The notes beneath the pieces are model-generated. The model saw only the letters and a list, made by a program, of their open reading frames with translations, had not been told where the DNA came from and did no database searches. From assembly GCA_947179485.1 (NCBI GenBank), contig OX359246.1:29016001-29080000 (forward strand): a DNA stretch of 64,000 nt, written 5' to 3'. This document shows positions 20,517 to 30,989 of this stretch, in pieces; position 1 is the first letter of the stretch; the number at the start of each line of letters is the position of its first letter. The position numbers and the translations under genes were made by a program. The stretch comes from Allacma fusca (Eukaryota > Arthropoda > Collembola > Symphypleona > Sminthuridae).

Positions 20517-23500
20517 TGGGGCGGTCAGAGATTTTGCTGATTGTCCCCATCCTTAAATTAAAGGCAGAAGTCTCAGCACCAACAACGGATGTGGTCCTAC
20601 ATAATAAGATAATTAAAGCATTAATTGATTCAGGATGTACTAATAGCGTAATAACTCATGGTCTAGTTCAGCAAATTCCAGTGTTAGTAAATGACAGAGT
20701 CCTAGGGAGATACAAGACTTTTAGTGGAGAAATCATTAGAAGCCATGGAATTGTTGAGTTAAACTTCAAATTAGGTGACAGGTATGTTAGTGGGAACTTC
20801 ACAGTCATGAAAAATATTGACACAGGCACAGATTTAGTAATAGGAAAAGATATCTTACAACAGCATAATTTAACATTCAACCTCAAGCATAACTTATTCT
20901 GGTATGGGTTAGTTCCAAAGAAAACATTTCACATCGATGCTAACAGGGAAGGGGTTGTCAGTTTCCAAGCAGTGTTAGAAATGTCTGAGTACGAGAATAT
21001 TCCAACAAAAGAGAAGATGGATTTGGACATAGCAGCGATTTTAGAAGAATTTGCTGATGTTGCTAGGCAGGATGGATCGTACGGATGTACAGATTGGGTG
21101 TTTCATCATATTGATGCCCCAAATGATCCCATTCCGAAAGCGAAAATCTACGGTTTTCCTCCAGCAAAAATCCAAATTATCAATGACGAAATCTCAAAAT
21201 TGATGGAATCAGGAACTATTAGACGATCTAGGTCTCCTTATAATTCTAATATTGTCTTGGCAAAGAAGAAGGATGGCACCCATAGAATGTGTTTGAATTT
21301 CATCCCGTTAAATCGCATCACAAAAAAGAACGCAGCTGCAAGCATACCAAAAATACAGTACATTCTCAGAATGATACCCCTATTAAAATGGTTTTCCAAA
21401 ATAGATTTGAAGAATGGGTACTTCCAAATTAGGTTGGATGCAGAATCGATTCCAAAAACAGCATTTTCAGTGCCTGGTAATGGACATTATGAGTTTGTAA
21501 AAATGCCTTTCGGCTTAACTAATGCTCCAATGACGTTTCAGGGATTTATGAATTATGCCTTTGCGGAGCATATGTATAAGTTCATCATGTGCTATTTAGA
21601 CGATGCTCTCATTTACAGTAGAACTTACACTGAACACTTAGGTCATTTGCGGATAGTATTCCAAATATTTAGAGATGCTGGAGTTACTATAAATATGAAG
21701 TAAAGTGAATTTTGTACTCAGAAAACAGAGCTTTTGGGTCATATTGTGACGCCTCAGGGGTTACATATATGTGAGGATAAGATTCAGGGGATCAAAGACT
21801 TCGCTATTCCGACAAATAAGAAAGATGTCATGAGATTTTTAGGTAAATCCGTTTGGTATTCCACATTTATTCACAATTTCTCAGTAGTCGCTTCTCCACT
21901 ATATGATTTATTGAGGAAGCATTTTAAGTGGAAATGGACTGATAAGCAGCAAGCTGCATTTGATGCAAATAAGGAGAAAGCAGCTTAGTATGTCATTCTA
22001 CAGGGAATAGACTATAGGCACCCAATTATTGTTGAATGCGATGCTTCAGACTTAGGAATATCTGGAGTGCTAAAACAGGAAATACAAGGACAGGAACGCA
22101 TCATTGAATGTAGAAGCAAGATTTTAAATGAAGGACAGCGTAAATGGATAGTTTACGAAAGAGAATGTCTTGCGATTGTGTGGGCGCTAAGGAAATTTAG
22201 GGAATTAATTTGGGGCCACGAGATTATTGTTAGGACAGACAATAAGGCAGTAACCTGGATGAAAAACAATCCAAGTAAGTCCAATAAAGTCGAACGATGG
22301 AGTATTGAGCTCGAAGAGTATAATTATACTTTACAGCATATCTCAGGGAAAAAGAATATCTTAGCCGATGCATTAAGTAGGGCACCGAAAGCTGACCAGG
22401 GGACTGATCACCTTTTGGAACAGTTAGTAGAAGGGGATCATATTCCAAATATGCACGCTTTTTACTTAGCATCAGATATTAAAAAGGATTCATTTAGACA
22501 AATGCAGAGCCTAGATCCTTTCATAAGTAGTATAATTTCCTCATTAAATTCTGACAGGGACGCCTCGACGAATGGTAGTTCAGACGAAACTTACAAACTT
22601 ATAGACGAGATTGTACACCGCCAGATCCCAAAATATTCCATGACTGATATCAGGAAAATTAAATGCGCGCAAAATAATAATTTATCCGCGGAAAATCAGT
22701 TAGACATGGCTAAGGATGGAAGAGCCACTCTGAGTACAGCAGAAATTGGTACTCAGCCGCCCGTAGCTAATCAAAAGTTAGCAGAAATAAAAAAGCAGAT
22801 GCATTATGTTCCAGTAGTTCCAAAATCTATGATAACAGAAATTATTTCTTCATTTCACGACGTACCGGAAGCTGCTCACTTAGGTTTCAAAAAGACTAGG
22901 TATTTAGTAATGAAGAGATTTTGGTGGAAAGGTATGACTGATGATATACAGAAGTTCGTTAAAACCTGTGAGACCTGCCAGTTCAGTAAATGCGTTAATT
23001 TCGCTCCGGTAGGTTTAATGGGTACTAATCATGATATTGCCGAAGTAATGGAAACTATTTTTGTGGATCTCGTTGGAAAATTACCACGTACTAAAAATCA
23101 AAATCAATACATATTAGTGGTCCAAGATGAATTCTCCAAGTGGGTTGAGTTTCTAGCATAAAAGATGCGACATCACCAAAAATTGTGAAATTTTTGGAAG
23201 ATCAGGTCTTCTGTAGGTTTGGGTTTCCCAAGAAAATAATTACAGATCATGGGTCACAGTTTGAGTCCAAACTGTTCGGGAAACTGTGCAAACGATGGCG
23301 AGTAACTCATCGTAGGGTGGCATACTATAAACCTCAAGCTAATCAGGTAGAAAGGTCAAATAGGGATCTCAAAACGATGATCAGATCATTTTGTGGCAAG
23401 CGCCATTCAGATTGGGATATTCATCACCAAAAATTTGCACTATGTCTACGCATGATGGTACGAGAATCAATAGGAGTCCGTTCAGATATATTGAATTTAG

Positions 23501-24162
23501 GACGACAAATAAGGCTCCCTATAGATCGAGAATTTCAAGCTGACCACGTAAATGCCAACCCCAGTGAAATAGCGGAAAGTTTACCGGCAGAATTAAGAGA
23601 AATTCGCAAGTTAGTGTTAGCGAACATTGCAAAAGCTCATAAGACTCAGAAAAAATATTACGATTTGAAAAGGAAACCGTCACCATTTCAGGTAGGAAAT
23701 AAGGTATTGCTCAGGTCACATGTACTCTCAGACGCAGAAGAGAAAATCACAAAGAAATTAGCAAAACAGTGGTATGGACCATTTATCATTGCCAGAGAGG
23801 TCACTGCAGGTTTAACCTACGAACTTCAACATCTGGAGAGTGGGAAAAAGGTTGGAGTGTATCATTGTTCTGAAATGCGTCCATTCTACGAATCAGAATC
23901 CGAAAGATCCAATGTCTGGCAGACAAGTAATAAGAGAGCACGCGTAGATCAAGATATTCCTTCGAAACTTTTAACTAATTTTAATTCAAGTGACGAGTCT
24001 GAAGCTCAAATTGCAAATAGTCAAACACAGAGTAGCACGAATAACAATAAGTATAATTTTCGGAAGCGTAAAAAAGTTAATTACGCAAAGATGAATAAAC
24101 ACGGGAAAGCATTGACGCTTTCAGGAGATGTGTTTTTATGTACGATATTTTTTGTAATTTAA
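20498..24162 (+). pseudogene. pol: Pol polyprotein of the LTR element (broken)
   Basis: The order of domains is protease (ALIDSGCTNSVI, about 20610), reverse transcriptase (MCLNFIPLN; KIDLKNGYFQIRL; MPFGLTNAP; catalytic YLDDALIY about 21594), RNase H (ECDASDLG about 22034; TDNKAVTW about 22239), integrase zinc finger (H..H..CETC, about 22857-22980), integrase core (aspartates in FVDLVG about 23060 and ITDHGSQF about 23238, glutamate in QVERSN about 23344) and a C-terminal GPF-type domain (about 23680-23900). Breaks are an in-frame TAA at 21701-21703, an in-frame TAG at 21986-21988, and a one-base frameshift at about 23159-23161 inside the integrase core. The catalytic residues seen are otherwise preserved. 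Together with near-identical LTRs, this suggests a young but non-autonomous copy, or base-call errors. Confidence 0.9.
20504..20510 (+). promoter_or_regulatory. -1 ribosomal frameshift site GGGAAAC (gag to pol)
   Basis: The heptamer has the canonical XXXYYYZ form and sits in the correct phase (G GGA AAC) two codons before the gag stop at 20514-20516. Slippage by -1 enters the pol frame, which opens only at 20498, so the overlap is 19 nt. Retroviruses use this type of signal. A downstream stimulatory hairpin or pseudoknot was not modelled. Confidence 0.75.
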
Positions 24163-24206
24163 TTTGGACATGTAAATTAATACTAGTATTTTATTTTTAT
24201 TTTTTT

Positions 24207-24242
24207 AGCATCGGGATTCGGTGCTTGTATATTTCTTGACGA
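24207..24242 (+). promoter_or_regulatory. Candidate splice acceptor before the extra ORFs
   Basis: A T-rich tract ends in TTTTTTTAG at 24208, 33 bases before the ATG of the first extra ORF, as expected for a spliced subgenomic mRNA. The 18 bases from 24208 (GCATCGGGATTCGGTGCT) repeat, with one mismatch, a sequence in the leader at 18789-18806 that also follows AAG. Confidence 0.4.
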
Positions 24243-24805
24243 TGGATTTGTATAAACAAGCTGACTTGAGATACCCACATAGAAAGACAAATCGACCTCA
24301 CGACGAATTTATTTGGATTCAGGAGTTTATGAAGCACACTAATCAGAAAGACTTCATACATCTTAGTGCCGACCAAGCTGAGAGAGTTGTCCCAGTGTTG
24401 CAAAATTGTCAGTTAGCAACAAAGATTATTAAATTTGTGTGCGCTAGCCCAGTTATCCTAAAGATAGTACCAAATTCCAGAGCAATTGTACCATTCGTAT
24501 TTCGACAATTTCAAACAGAAATTATTGGACTTGTAGATTTAGCACATACACATTATTTTGTAACAGGTGATCACCCCGAAGAACGGGGTAAAGATTTGTA
24601 TTACCTAGTAAATTACTACTGCAGGAGAGAAATTGACTCATTGTTAGATTTTGCAGATTGGTCATTGTCCTATCATATTGTTGAACTCCAATCATTTGTT
24701 GTAAACAAAGCCCGGTCGACTCTTCAATCGTTTCAAAGTATTAAGACAATTGAGAACGAAAAGGGAAATTATAAGTTGCAGCAATTGCTGGACTATACTC
24801 AATGA
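24242..24805 (+). CDS. Extra ORF 1 of the LTR element, unknown function
   Basis: This intact 187-residue frame lies after integrase, where envelope genes sit in some Ty3/gypsy elements. I start it at the first ATG (MDLYKQADLRYPHRK). The protein is soluble-looking and mainly helical by composition. It has no signal peptide, no transmembrane segment and no furin-like site, so it does not look like an envelope protein. Its stop overlaps the next ATG as ATGA (24802-24805), which suggests coupled termination-reinitiation and joint function. I do not recognise a domain. A capsid-like or chaperone role is a guess. Confidence 0.65.
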   Translation: MDLYKQADLRYPHRKTNRPHDEFIWIQEFMKHTNQKDFIHLSADQAERVVPVLQNCQLATKIIKFVCASPVILKIVPNSRAIVPFVFRQFQTEIIGLVDLAHTHYFVTGDHPEERGKDLYYLVNYYCRREIDSLLDFADWSLSYHIVELQSFVVNKARSTLQSFQSIKTIENEKGNYKLQQLLDYTQ

Positions 24806-25533
24806 AAAGACTGTCAAAACTTGTTAATATTAAGAAATCCGAGGATGTATTTAGTCGTAAAGATCTCAACACATTAGTTGGTAGAGAACCTACTGAAAAT
24901 GAAGTAACTCTGTATTCTTCAATGATCTCATTTGTTACTGATATGGCTAAGCACTTTGACGTAAAAGTACAAGACATTATTACTAACAATCAAATGGCTG
25001 ATCTAGTTAAAGTTAAATGCCCAACAACTGTTCAAGTAATTACCAACATGTTTACGGCCTCTAAGTACTTACGAACTCGTTTACCAGAAATTGTTAATGT
25101 AATTAATTCGGTACTCCCAAACCCAGATCATAATGTAACCATTACTCAGGAGATGGAAATAGACAGTGATGAATGTAATGATCTCGAGGTAATCCAGGAA
25201 GTATTGTCTGAGAAATGTGCAACGCCTTCGTGGGCGGATGCGAAAGATGGTAACAGTAAGGCAGAACCGCCAGTAACTGTTAAAATGCCAAGCGCTCCTG
25301 TAATAGTTTCCAGACCAGCAGCACCTTATGATCCGAACCGAACGTGTAGTTCATGTGGAGAAATCGGCCATTTTAAGAGAAACTGTCAGAACGGCTGGGT
25401 CCCAAACCGATTCAAGCTAACCCGCGAGCAGTTATCAAAGCGCAACAAGAAGCGCGGTGGTCGGAAAGTTCGGGAGCAGAGACAGGCACATCAAACGGTT
25501 CCGGGAACTACTTCGAAAAATGTCCAATGCTAA
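24802..25533 (+). CDS. Extra ORF 2 of the LTR element, CCHC zinc-knuckle protein
   Basis: The 243-residue product starts MKRLSKLVNIKKSED and is open to TAA at 25533, 29 bases before the right LTR. The first 110 residues are helical-looking, followed by an acidic stretch (MEIDSDECNDLE) and a Pro-rich linker. Then comes one CCHC zinc knuckle (CSSCGEIGHFKRNC, about residues 190-203) and a strongly basic tail (RNKKRGGRKVREQ). Knuckle plus basic tail is typical of a nucleocapsid-like RNA binder. Gag already has two knuckles, so this would be a second nucleic-acid-binding protein. It shares an ATGA junction with extra ORF 1. The family is not recognised. Confidence 0.7.
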   Translation: MKRLSKLVNIKKSEDVFSRKDLNTLVGREPTENEVTLYSSMISFVTDMAKHFDVKVQDIITNNQMADLVKVKCPTTVQVITNMFTASKYLRTRLPEIVNVINSVLPNPDHNVTITQEMEIDSDECNDLEVIQEVLSEKCATPSWADAKDGNSKAEPPVTVKMPSAPVIVSRPAAPYDPNRTCSSCGEIGHFKRNCQNGWVPNRFKLTREQLSKRNKKRGGRKVREQRQAHQTVPGTTSKNVQC

Positions 25534-25545
25534 AAAATTTTTTCT

Positions 25546-25562
25546 CTTTTTGGGGGGAAGGT
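25546..25562 (+). other. Polypurine tract
   Basis: A GGGGGGAAGG run follows a T-rich stretch and abuts the right LTR, the usual plus-strand primer for reverse transcription. Confidence 0.7.
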
Positions 25563-26128
25563 ATAACAAAGGAGAGTCGCGCGTTTAGCACCCATTGGCT
25601 AGAACGCTGATCAGCGGTCGGGGCATGGGCCAATAGGAAGTAGTTATGTACATATAAGGTAATCTTAGCGCGGAGCACACTTTATCGGGAGTGGAGTGAG
25701 AGTTGTGAAGTCAGTGGGGATTTGGAGTAGCTAGTATCAACAACTAATTGTAAGGGAGAAGGAAATTGAAAATTTGGAAAATAAAAAGTTCAAAAGTTAA
25801 AACTCCAAATCATTACTCCGTCCAGACTTGTCTCTGACATTGATTTATACCTTGGCTTAATATTGAAAGGAATTTCAGTCATCCTCCCAAAAGGAACCCA
25901 GATCTGGCACACGCAGTTCACCATTGGTTTTTACCATCTTCATTCATTTATTTTAATAATTACACTATTAAGTTATTGAAGGCATTTTGGCTAACTGACG
26001 AAGGGTAGGAAATAATTACTGGGCTAGTGCTAATTGTAAGCACCACCTCTTCTTATTTATTTATTTATTGGTGAACTAATCCTTGTAATTTATAATTAGT
26101 AGTGAGGAGGGGGCGGGTTTGGCTTATA
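25563..26128 (+). repeat. Right LTR
   Basis: It is the same length as the left LTR and about 99% identical, followed by the ACTTT target duplication (26129-26133). Confidence 0.95.
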
Positions 26129-26133
26129 ACTTT

Positions 26134-26789
26134 CGTTCTGTTTTGGAATAGTTTAATAAAAATCCCAGACAAATAATTGTTTCTATTTACAATTAATTTT
26201 CCCTAAGATTTCAGCAATCATTTGTGCTGCAGGTGATTTGTCATTTCAGGTGGAAAAGCTCCGGAGGAGTTCTTCACTTCTAGTGACCACAGTCGTTTTT
26301 GGAGGAAACTCCAGAAGACACGGTCAATGAGGAGTCGTTATTAATTATAGCGACACTATTCAAATATTCCAAAAGCTTTGATTTCCATTTCATTCTCTTT
26401 TATAAACCATTGTTTCAAAAACGATTTAGTACATATGCAATAATTGATAATATAATGTGAGTAGTTAATGAAGAAAATTCATGTAAAACGAATTTTGTAA
26501 TAATTCTCACTACCATAAAATTTATACACTGAAAGGGACTCTCTTATGAACGTATAAAAATCTTTGCTCCTGTTGTTTTAATAAAAATTGATTACTCCTT
26601 CCTTTGTTTGACCTGTTTGTTTCGCTTATTGCTTCCAATCCTTTGCTTAGCCGAACATCTACTGCAAAAAATTTGTCCTTCGAGCCGGATATCAACGGTG
26701 TACACAATTCTGCTGGAATTTCGTGGAAATTTGCAAATACAATGGACGTGCTACTTAATAGGCAAAGTCATCTAACAGAAAAACTGACC
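26134..26789. other. Gene-free stretch left of unit B
   Basis: Unique AT-rich sequence. No gene, RNA gene or repeat was recognised. Confidence 0.4.
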
Positions 26790-27375
26790 AAAACTAGAAA
26801 CTGCATAATATTGGAAACTCTTACATGACATTGTGTGAATAATTTTGTCCAGCTCTCAAAGCCACATGTCTCAAGAAAATCCTTGAACCCCGTAGTAAGA
26901 ATGTTGTCAAGTTTATGATCCCATAACCAGAGCTTTTATAAATGAGTCGGACATTCATAATTTTATCCTTATACTTTCATAAGTAACATACATACATCAC
27001 AAACTGAATTCTCAAATGATCCGCCACAAATACATAATTGCATTCTAATCTCCCCTTCCTATTCAACCTTAGTAGCAAGTATACTTGACTTGAAAAGTAA
27101 ATTCACATGCTTGACATTTAGCTTTCATTAACTTAAAAGAATAATCTTTGGCTATAAATTTGGAATCCTTCACATGCCTTTGATTTGAATATCATTTAGC
27201 CTGGCCCGTGTGGCTGCATGATTAAAGTGCACAGTTCACACAATCTATTAGCTTTCTCTGCTTGTGAGAGGGTGCAAAGTAGTTGTTGTGCAACTCAATT
27301 TGTCATTTTTCTGAGAGATACGGAAACCCGGACTAAGAATTGTTACTATTGTTTTCCAAAATAATCTAAAAAAAT
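26790..27375 (+). promoter_or_regulatory. Promoter and 5' leader of tetraspan gene B
   Basis: The TATA box is at 27153-27158 (GGCTATAAATTTGG). The region 26790-27370 parallels 32825-33385 upstream of gene C, so about 590 bp of upstream DNA was duplicated with the gene. The 3' part also matches 13445-13742 of gene A. The hAT target site is intact here (about 27316-27325). Confidence 0.7.
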
Positions 27376-28543
27376 ATGGTTGAAAAACAATTCTGTTGTT
27401 TAGGTCCAGTGTTTGGGTTAAAGTAATTGCATGGCTTCAAATCGTAAGTACAATTTCCCTTGTTTTAGAACCGCTCTAGTCGTTACCATCCATGATACTA
27501 AATCTACAACTACGCACAGACATATCAGAAACTAAGAATAGAAATTGATATATTTTTACATAGTAGGCTACTAAAATGATAACTATTCTATCTTTTAAAA
27601 ATGTATTATGAGTAATTGCTCCAATGGGAAATATAAATGACGAACTTTTTTGTAACTTAGTTCAGATTGGAGGTGTACTGTCAACTATTGAATCCGCAGT
27701 GGCTTTGGAGGCGACAGTACCACTACTTGCTAACGCTGACAATGCGAAAGATCCAGATACCAAGAAGAAATTGACACCGGAGGAAATCGATGCATTGAAA
27801 ACTGAATGTGAGTAAATGTGATTTCTAGGAATGCTCAAGTATTTATCATTGCATAAATTCTACTCGGTCTTCTATTTCTCATTCTCAGACAAATTATTGA
27901 TACCTACAATTGTTGAACAAAATGTACTTCTTATTTTGCCAGCATTACACTGTGTGTAAAATCCCAGTACGTCCGTTTTCTCGAAAAATAATTACGGGTA
28001 AACATATTCGCCTCGTTTCAGGGTTCCGCATCTAATTTCTCCTTTTGTTTTTGTAGTAACTTCTGCAATTGTTGTTACGGTCTTGTATATCTTCCGTAGT
28101 AGTTTGTCTTTTGTTATGGGGATCGTACTACTTCGCGGAGTCCTTAGAGTAAGGTAAACTACAGATTTGTATATTAATTGTGCATTTAAAGCATTTTGTA
28201 TTATAGCCGTACATTTTCGGGGATCTCTGAGATTGCCGTGAATACTGTAGAAACGATTAATTATATGAAACATTTTCTTCCACAGAAAAATACTGGTTTC
28301 ATTTGTGCCTGGATGGTTTACACCATTATTGCCGCAATATTTTTAAGGGTGATGGCTTTCGTTGAAACTTCTAAAACTGCTGGCGATCAGTTTGTAGCCT
28401 ATCTCATAGGCCTAGCACTTGGATTAGCCATCCAAGGGTTTTGTGTGTGGGTTGTGGGAATTCACAAGAATGAAATTGACGCGCAAGCAGAAACTTTGCA
28501 GTCGGCGGAGGTTCAATATGATGTTCGGAAAGCTTCCATTTAA
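27376..28543 (+). pseudogene. Tetraspan membrane protein gene B, frameshift in exon 1
   Basis: Coding exons correspond to 27376-27443, 27666-27807, 28057-28148 and 28286-28543. Exon 1 is one base shorter than the 69-bp exon of all paralogs, with the deletion near 27398-27401. From the conserved ATG the frame therefore stops at TAA 27424-27426 after 16 codons. Exons 2-4 stay open with conserved splice sites and phases. Exon 2 encodes the first helix and a charged outer loop (TKKKLTPEEIDALKTE) nearly identical to gene C. Exon 4 ends helix 4 with GFCVWVVGIHKNEIDA plus a 22-residue tail that B shares with A. If the deletion is real, the product is lost. The undamaged downstream exons point to a recent loss, an allele, or a base-call error. 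Confidence 0.7.
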
Positions 28544-28695
28544 TTTACAACCTTATTTTTAAAACTGCAGGTTTACACGTACTGAGTTTACAATTTCAAT
28601 TAAAGGTTTTAGATTGACCAGTCGCACATATTATTACAATTTACAATGTAATCAGCGGTTTATGACCTGTTCGTATTTAAAAATTTTTGGGATTG

Positions 28696-28701
28696 AATAA
28701 A
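28696..28701 (+). terminator. Poly(A) signal of gene B
   Basis: AATAAA lies 153 bp after the stop, in the block identical to the gene A 3' flank. Confidence 0.6.
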
Positions 28702-28811
28702 ATGTCTTCAACCTGGGATAATTATTGTCACTATGTCATTCATATGTGTAGAACTGCCTAAGGAACTGTTTTGTCGTTTCTAGAAGGTCAAGTATGAATT
28801 TCTTCAGAGGT

Positions 28812-29823
28812 GTAGAACTTCCTGAGGAACTACTTTGTCCTTTTAAGAATTATGAACTACTTCAAAGGTATGTATATGTACGTCAATTTTCTATGACAAT
28901 TTACAATTTGTCAATATTTACATGTAATTTTCAGATTGTAAAGTTTATGAAATAGGGCCCAGGTATTAATATTAGTGTAAATAAGGTGTATGCTTTTACT
29001 CATGCCAGTTATATGTTCACTCAGCTTAAACTCCACATGTGTCCACAGTACACATGATTAAATATTATTTCCAATTTTTATATTCATGTTATTAGATTCA
29101 GCCTCTTCATTGAGCCTCTCTAAAGAAAGAAAACCTGTCTAGATATTGTTCATAATGACCAAGACCTTTTATGAATATAAAAGAAACAAACAATTACAGA
29201 TACTCTTAGCTAAATCCTTCTCAGTTCTGAAAGAATGGGAAATTTGTGCAAATTGCAAATGGAAAGTTTTCAGTGGAACGATTAACAACAAAATTAAAAA
29301 TCTGATATTGTACCATTAAACAATGTTCGAATCAATGATTGATGAATGAATGTTGCATAAACTTGCGGTAATTTATTAAAATATACGGTATTACAAGTGT
29401 ATGAAAGGGTGAAGTTTAAACAATTAAATGTGCCCGACATAAATACTTTGTGCCAAGTACAGTGATTTTCCTATCCTGTGGTTCCCAACGGATGACAAAA
29501 TACCTGCCAGAATATAGAGATTCAACTATAATCGACTATACTATAATGTAACGTCAAGCGTAGGGAAAGTTTAACTATGGCAATATACAATATAAGGGAA
29601 AAAGAGGAAACTACTACAGTGAATTTCCTATATAGTGGTTTCCAAGGGAGTGGCAAATTCCTGCCACTATATAGAGATGCCACTGTACGTTATTAATGGC
29701 TAACTGTATACTATTAATGTTTATAAACAATAACTAACTATATATATTTATAGAATAATTTATTTTGTACGGAATACGTAAAATTACGAGGTATGCTGAG
29801 CTTCATTGAGTTTCAAATATTCA
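28812..29823. other. Gene-free stretch downstream of gene B
   Basis: A short duplication of GTAGAACT.CCT.AGGAACT occurs at 28750-28850. Segment 29415-29525 matches 17221-17330 downstream of gene A. A tiny MITE is at 29617-29685. No gene is seen. Confidence 0.4.
29617..29685. mobile_element. Minimal Tigger/mariner-like MITE, 69 bp
   Basis: The ends are inverted copies of CAGTG, a few variable bases, then CTATATAGTGG. Both sides are flanked by TA (29615-29616 and 29686-29687), as in TA-targeting elements. It is almost all terminal repeat. Confidence 0.55.
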
Positions 29824-30090
29824 ATGACTTTAGATTGTCGCATACTATTAATAATGTTAACCGCAGCAAACTTTTCGACTGCAAGAACACCATTCCAGGC
29901 CGATTGGTCAGCGCTACCTGCGAAGAAATCCACATTAATATGGTACGAACACTTTCCAAATCATCATCAGATTAAAGCAGTCTTTCCAGAAACCGAATTT
30001 TCGTCTTCAGATTATATAAAAATAGAAATTACTTCCACTGAGTACTCTGCGGCTATTTTCACTTTGAGGTTTTGCTTAACTCTGTTTTAA
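29824..30090 (+). CDS. Possible small secreted protein or first exon (uncertain)
   Basis: This 88-residue frame begins MTLDCRILLIMLTAANFSTA, which looks like a signal peptide with cleavage near residue 20, followed by a hydrophilic segment (WYEHFPNHHQIKAVF). An in-frame ATG at 29806 is also possible. I recognise no domain. It could be the first exon of a spliced gene, or chance. No TATA box or poly(A) signal was identified nearby. Confidence 0.25.
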   Translation: MTLDCRILLIMLTAANFSTARTPFQADWSALPAKKSTLIWYEHFPNHHQIKAVFPETEFSSSDYIKIEITSTEYSAAIFTLRFCLTLF

Positions 30091-30109
30091 TTATACTAAA
30101 TGTTCAAGT

Positions 30110-30985
30110 CCGAGCCTGCGGTCTGGTGGTGTAGCGAATCTGTAAGGTTGCAGAAGAGCCGGCTTTCGACTCTAGCTCACCCCAACATAATTTCAGGTCC
30201 TTTCTATCTTTCCCTTTACACTATCGGTATGCAAATGAGGTTTGGAGATATGTTGCGCATTCTTGGAAGAGTAGCAGTAGTTGTAGTGTGTGCCGTACAC
30301 CGATAATGATTCGTAAGATGAATCGGTGTATATGTACATACTGCGAATGCTGACATTCGGATAAGATTGTGTCCTTGGCATGTCCCTTATCTCCTCCCTT
30401 ATCTGCATATCTTCTCTCTCTACCTGTAGCTTACATTCACTCTCTCTCTATAGCTAAGTCTGCGTATGTGTGTTGTGATATACATGCTTGCGAGACTGCG
30501 GGGATGCTGTGTGTTACACCGGGTATATGCACGAAACTGTATGTTATATAGCGGACCGCATACGTAGCGGAGGCCTTTGTCTCTACCTTCGGTAATTAGT
30601 CATATGATGACGAGTTAGCATACAGGCCTGCGGTTAAGTAAAGTGTGGAATGGACGGACGTCCCACTTCACAATATGTAGCTAATGGGCCTGAATGGCTC
30701 CAAGTTGTGAAATTATAAAGAGAATAAAGGAGGTAAAGAAAACTCTGTAAGACCTTACGGTAAATCGGAGTATAAACCCCACATTTTTTTTTTACTAAAT
30801 GTTCAATATAACATACGAAATAAAATTGAACCAATCGATACAAACACTATTTACCTCCAGCACGTTTTATAACATCATGTTGTACTTTCTTAGCCATTAT
30901 CTAGCTAATTTAATGCCACCTGCCATTATAATTTCGTATTGTCCGAGCCACGGTAACACATAATATGTTATAATGTTACACCGTG
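30110..30985. other. Less AT-rich stretch, possible tRNA-like SINE head
   Basis: Segment 30120-30185 contains TGGTGTAGCGA and CTTTCGACTCT, spaced like the A and B boxes of a tRNA-derived SINE. No complete cloverleaf or tail was established. CT-rich microsatellite-like runs lie at 30405-30450. No gene is seen. Confidence 0.25.
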
Positions 30986-30989
30986 TCTG

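Larger units (their letters stand above)
17995..26128 (+). mobile_element. Complete LTR retrotransposon with extra 3' ORFs (Ty3/gypsy-type)
   Basis: Two 566-bp LTRs (17995-18560 and 25563-26128) differ at only about four bases. The element is flanked by a 5-bp duplication ACTTT (17990-17994 and 26129-26133). A primer binding site starts at 18562 (TGGCGACCGTGACC) and a polypurine tract GGGGGGAAGG lies just before the right LTR. The order is gag, protease, reverse transcriptase, RNase H, integrase, then two unidentified ORFs. Integrase downstream of RNase H marks the Ty3/gypsy arrangement. Pol carries two in-frame stops and one frameshift; gag and the extra ORFs are open. Confidence 0.95.

Noticed and set aside
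24242..25533. Envelope gene in the LTR element
   Set aside because: No signal peptide, transmembrane helix, cleavage site or cysteine pattern of an envelope protein; a CCHC knuckle points to nucleic-acid binding.
30111..30190. tRNA gene
   Set aside because: A- and B-box-like words are present, but no acceptor stem or complete cloverleaf can be drawn.
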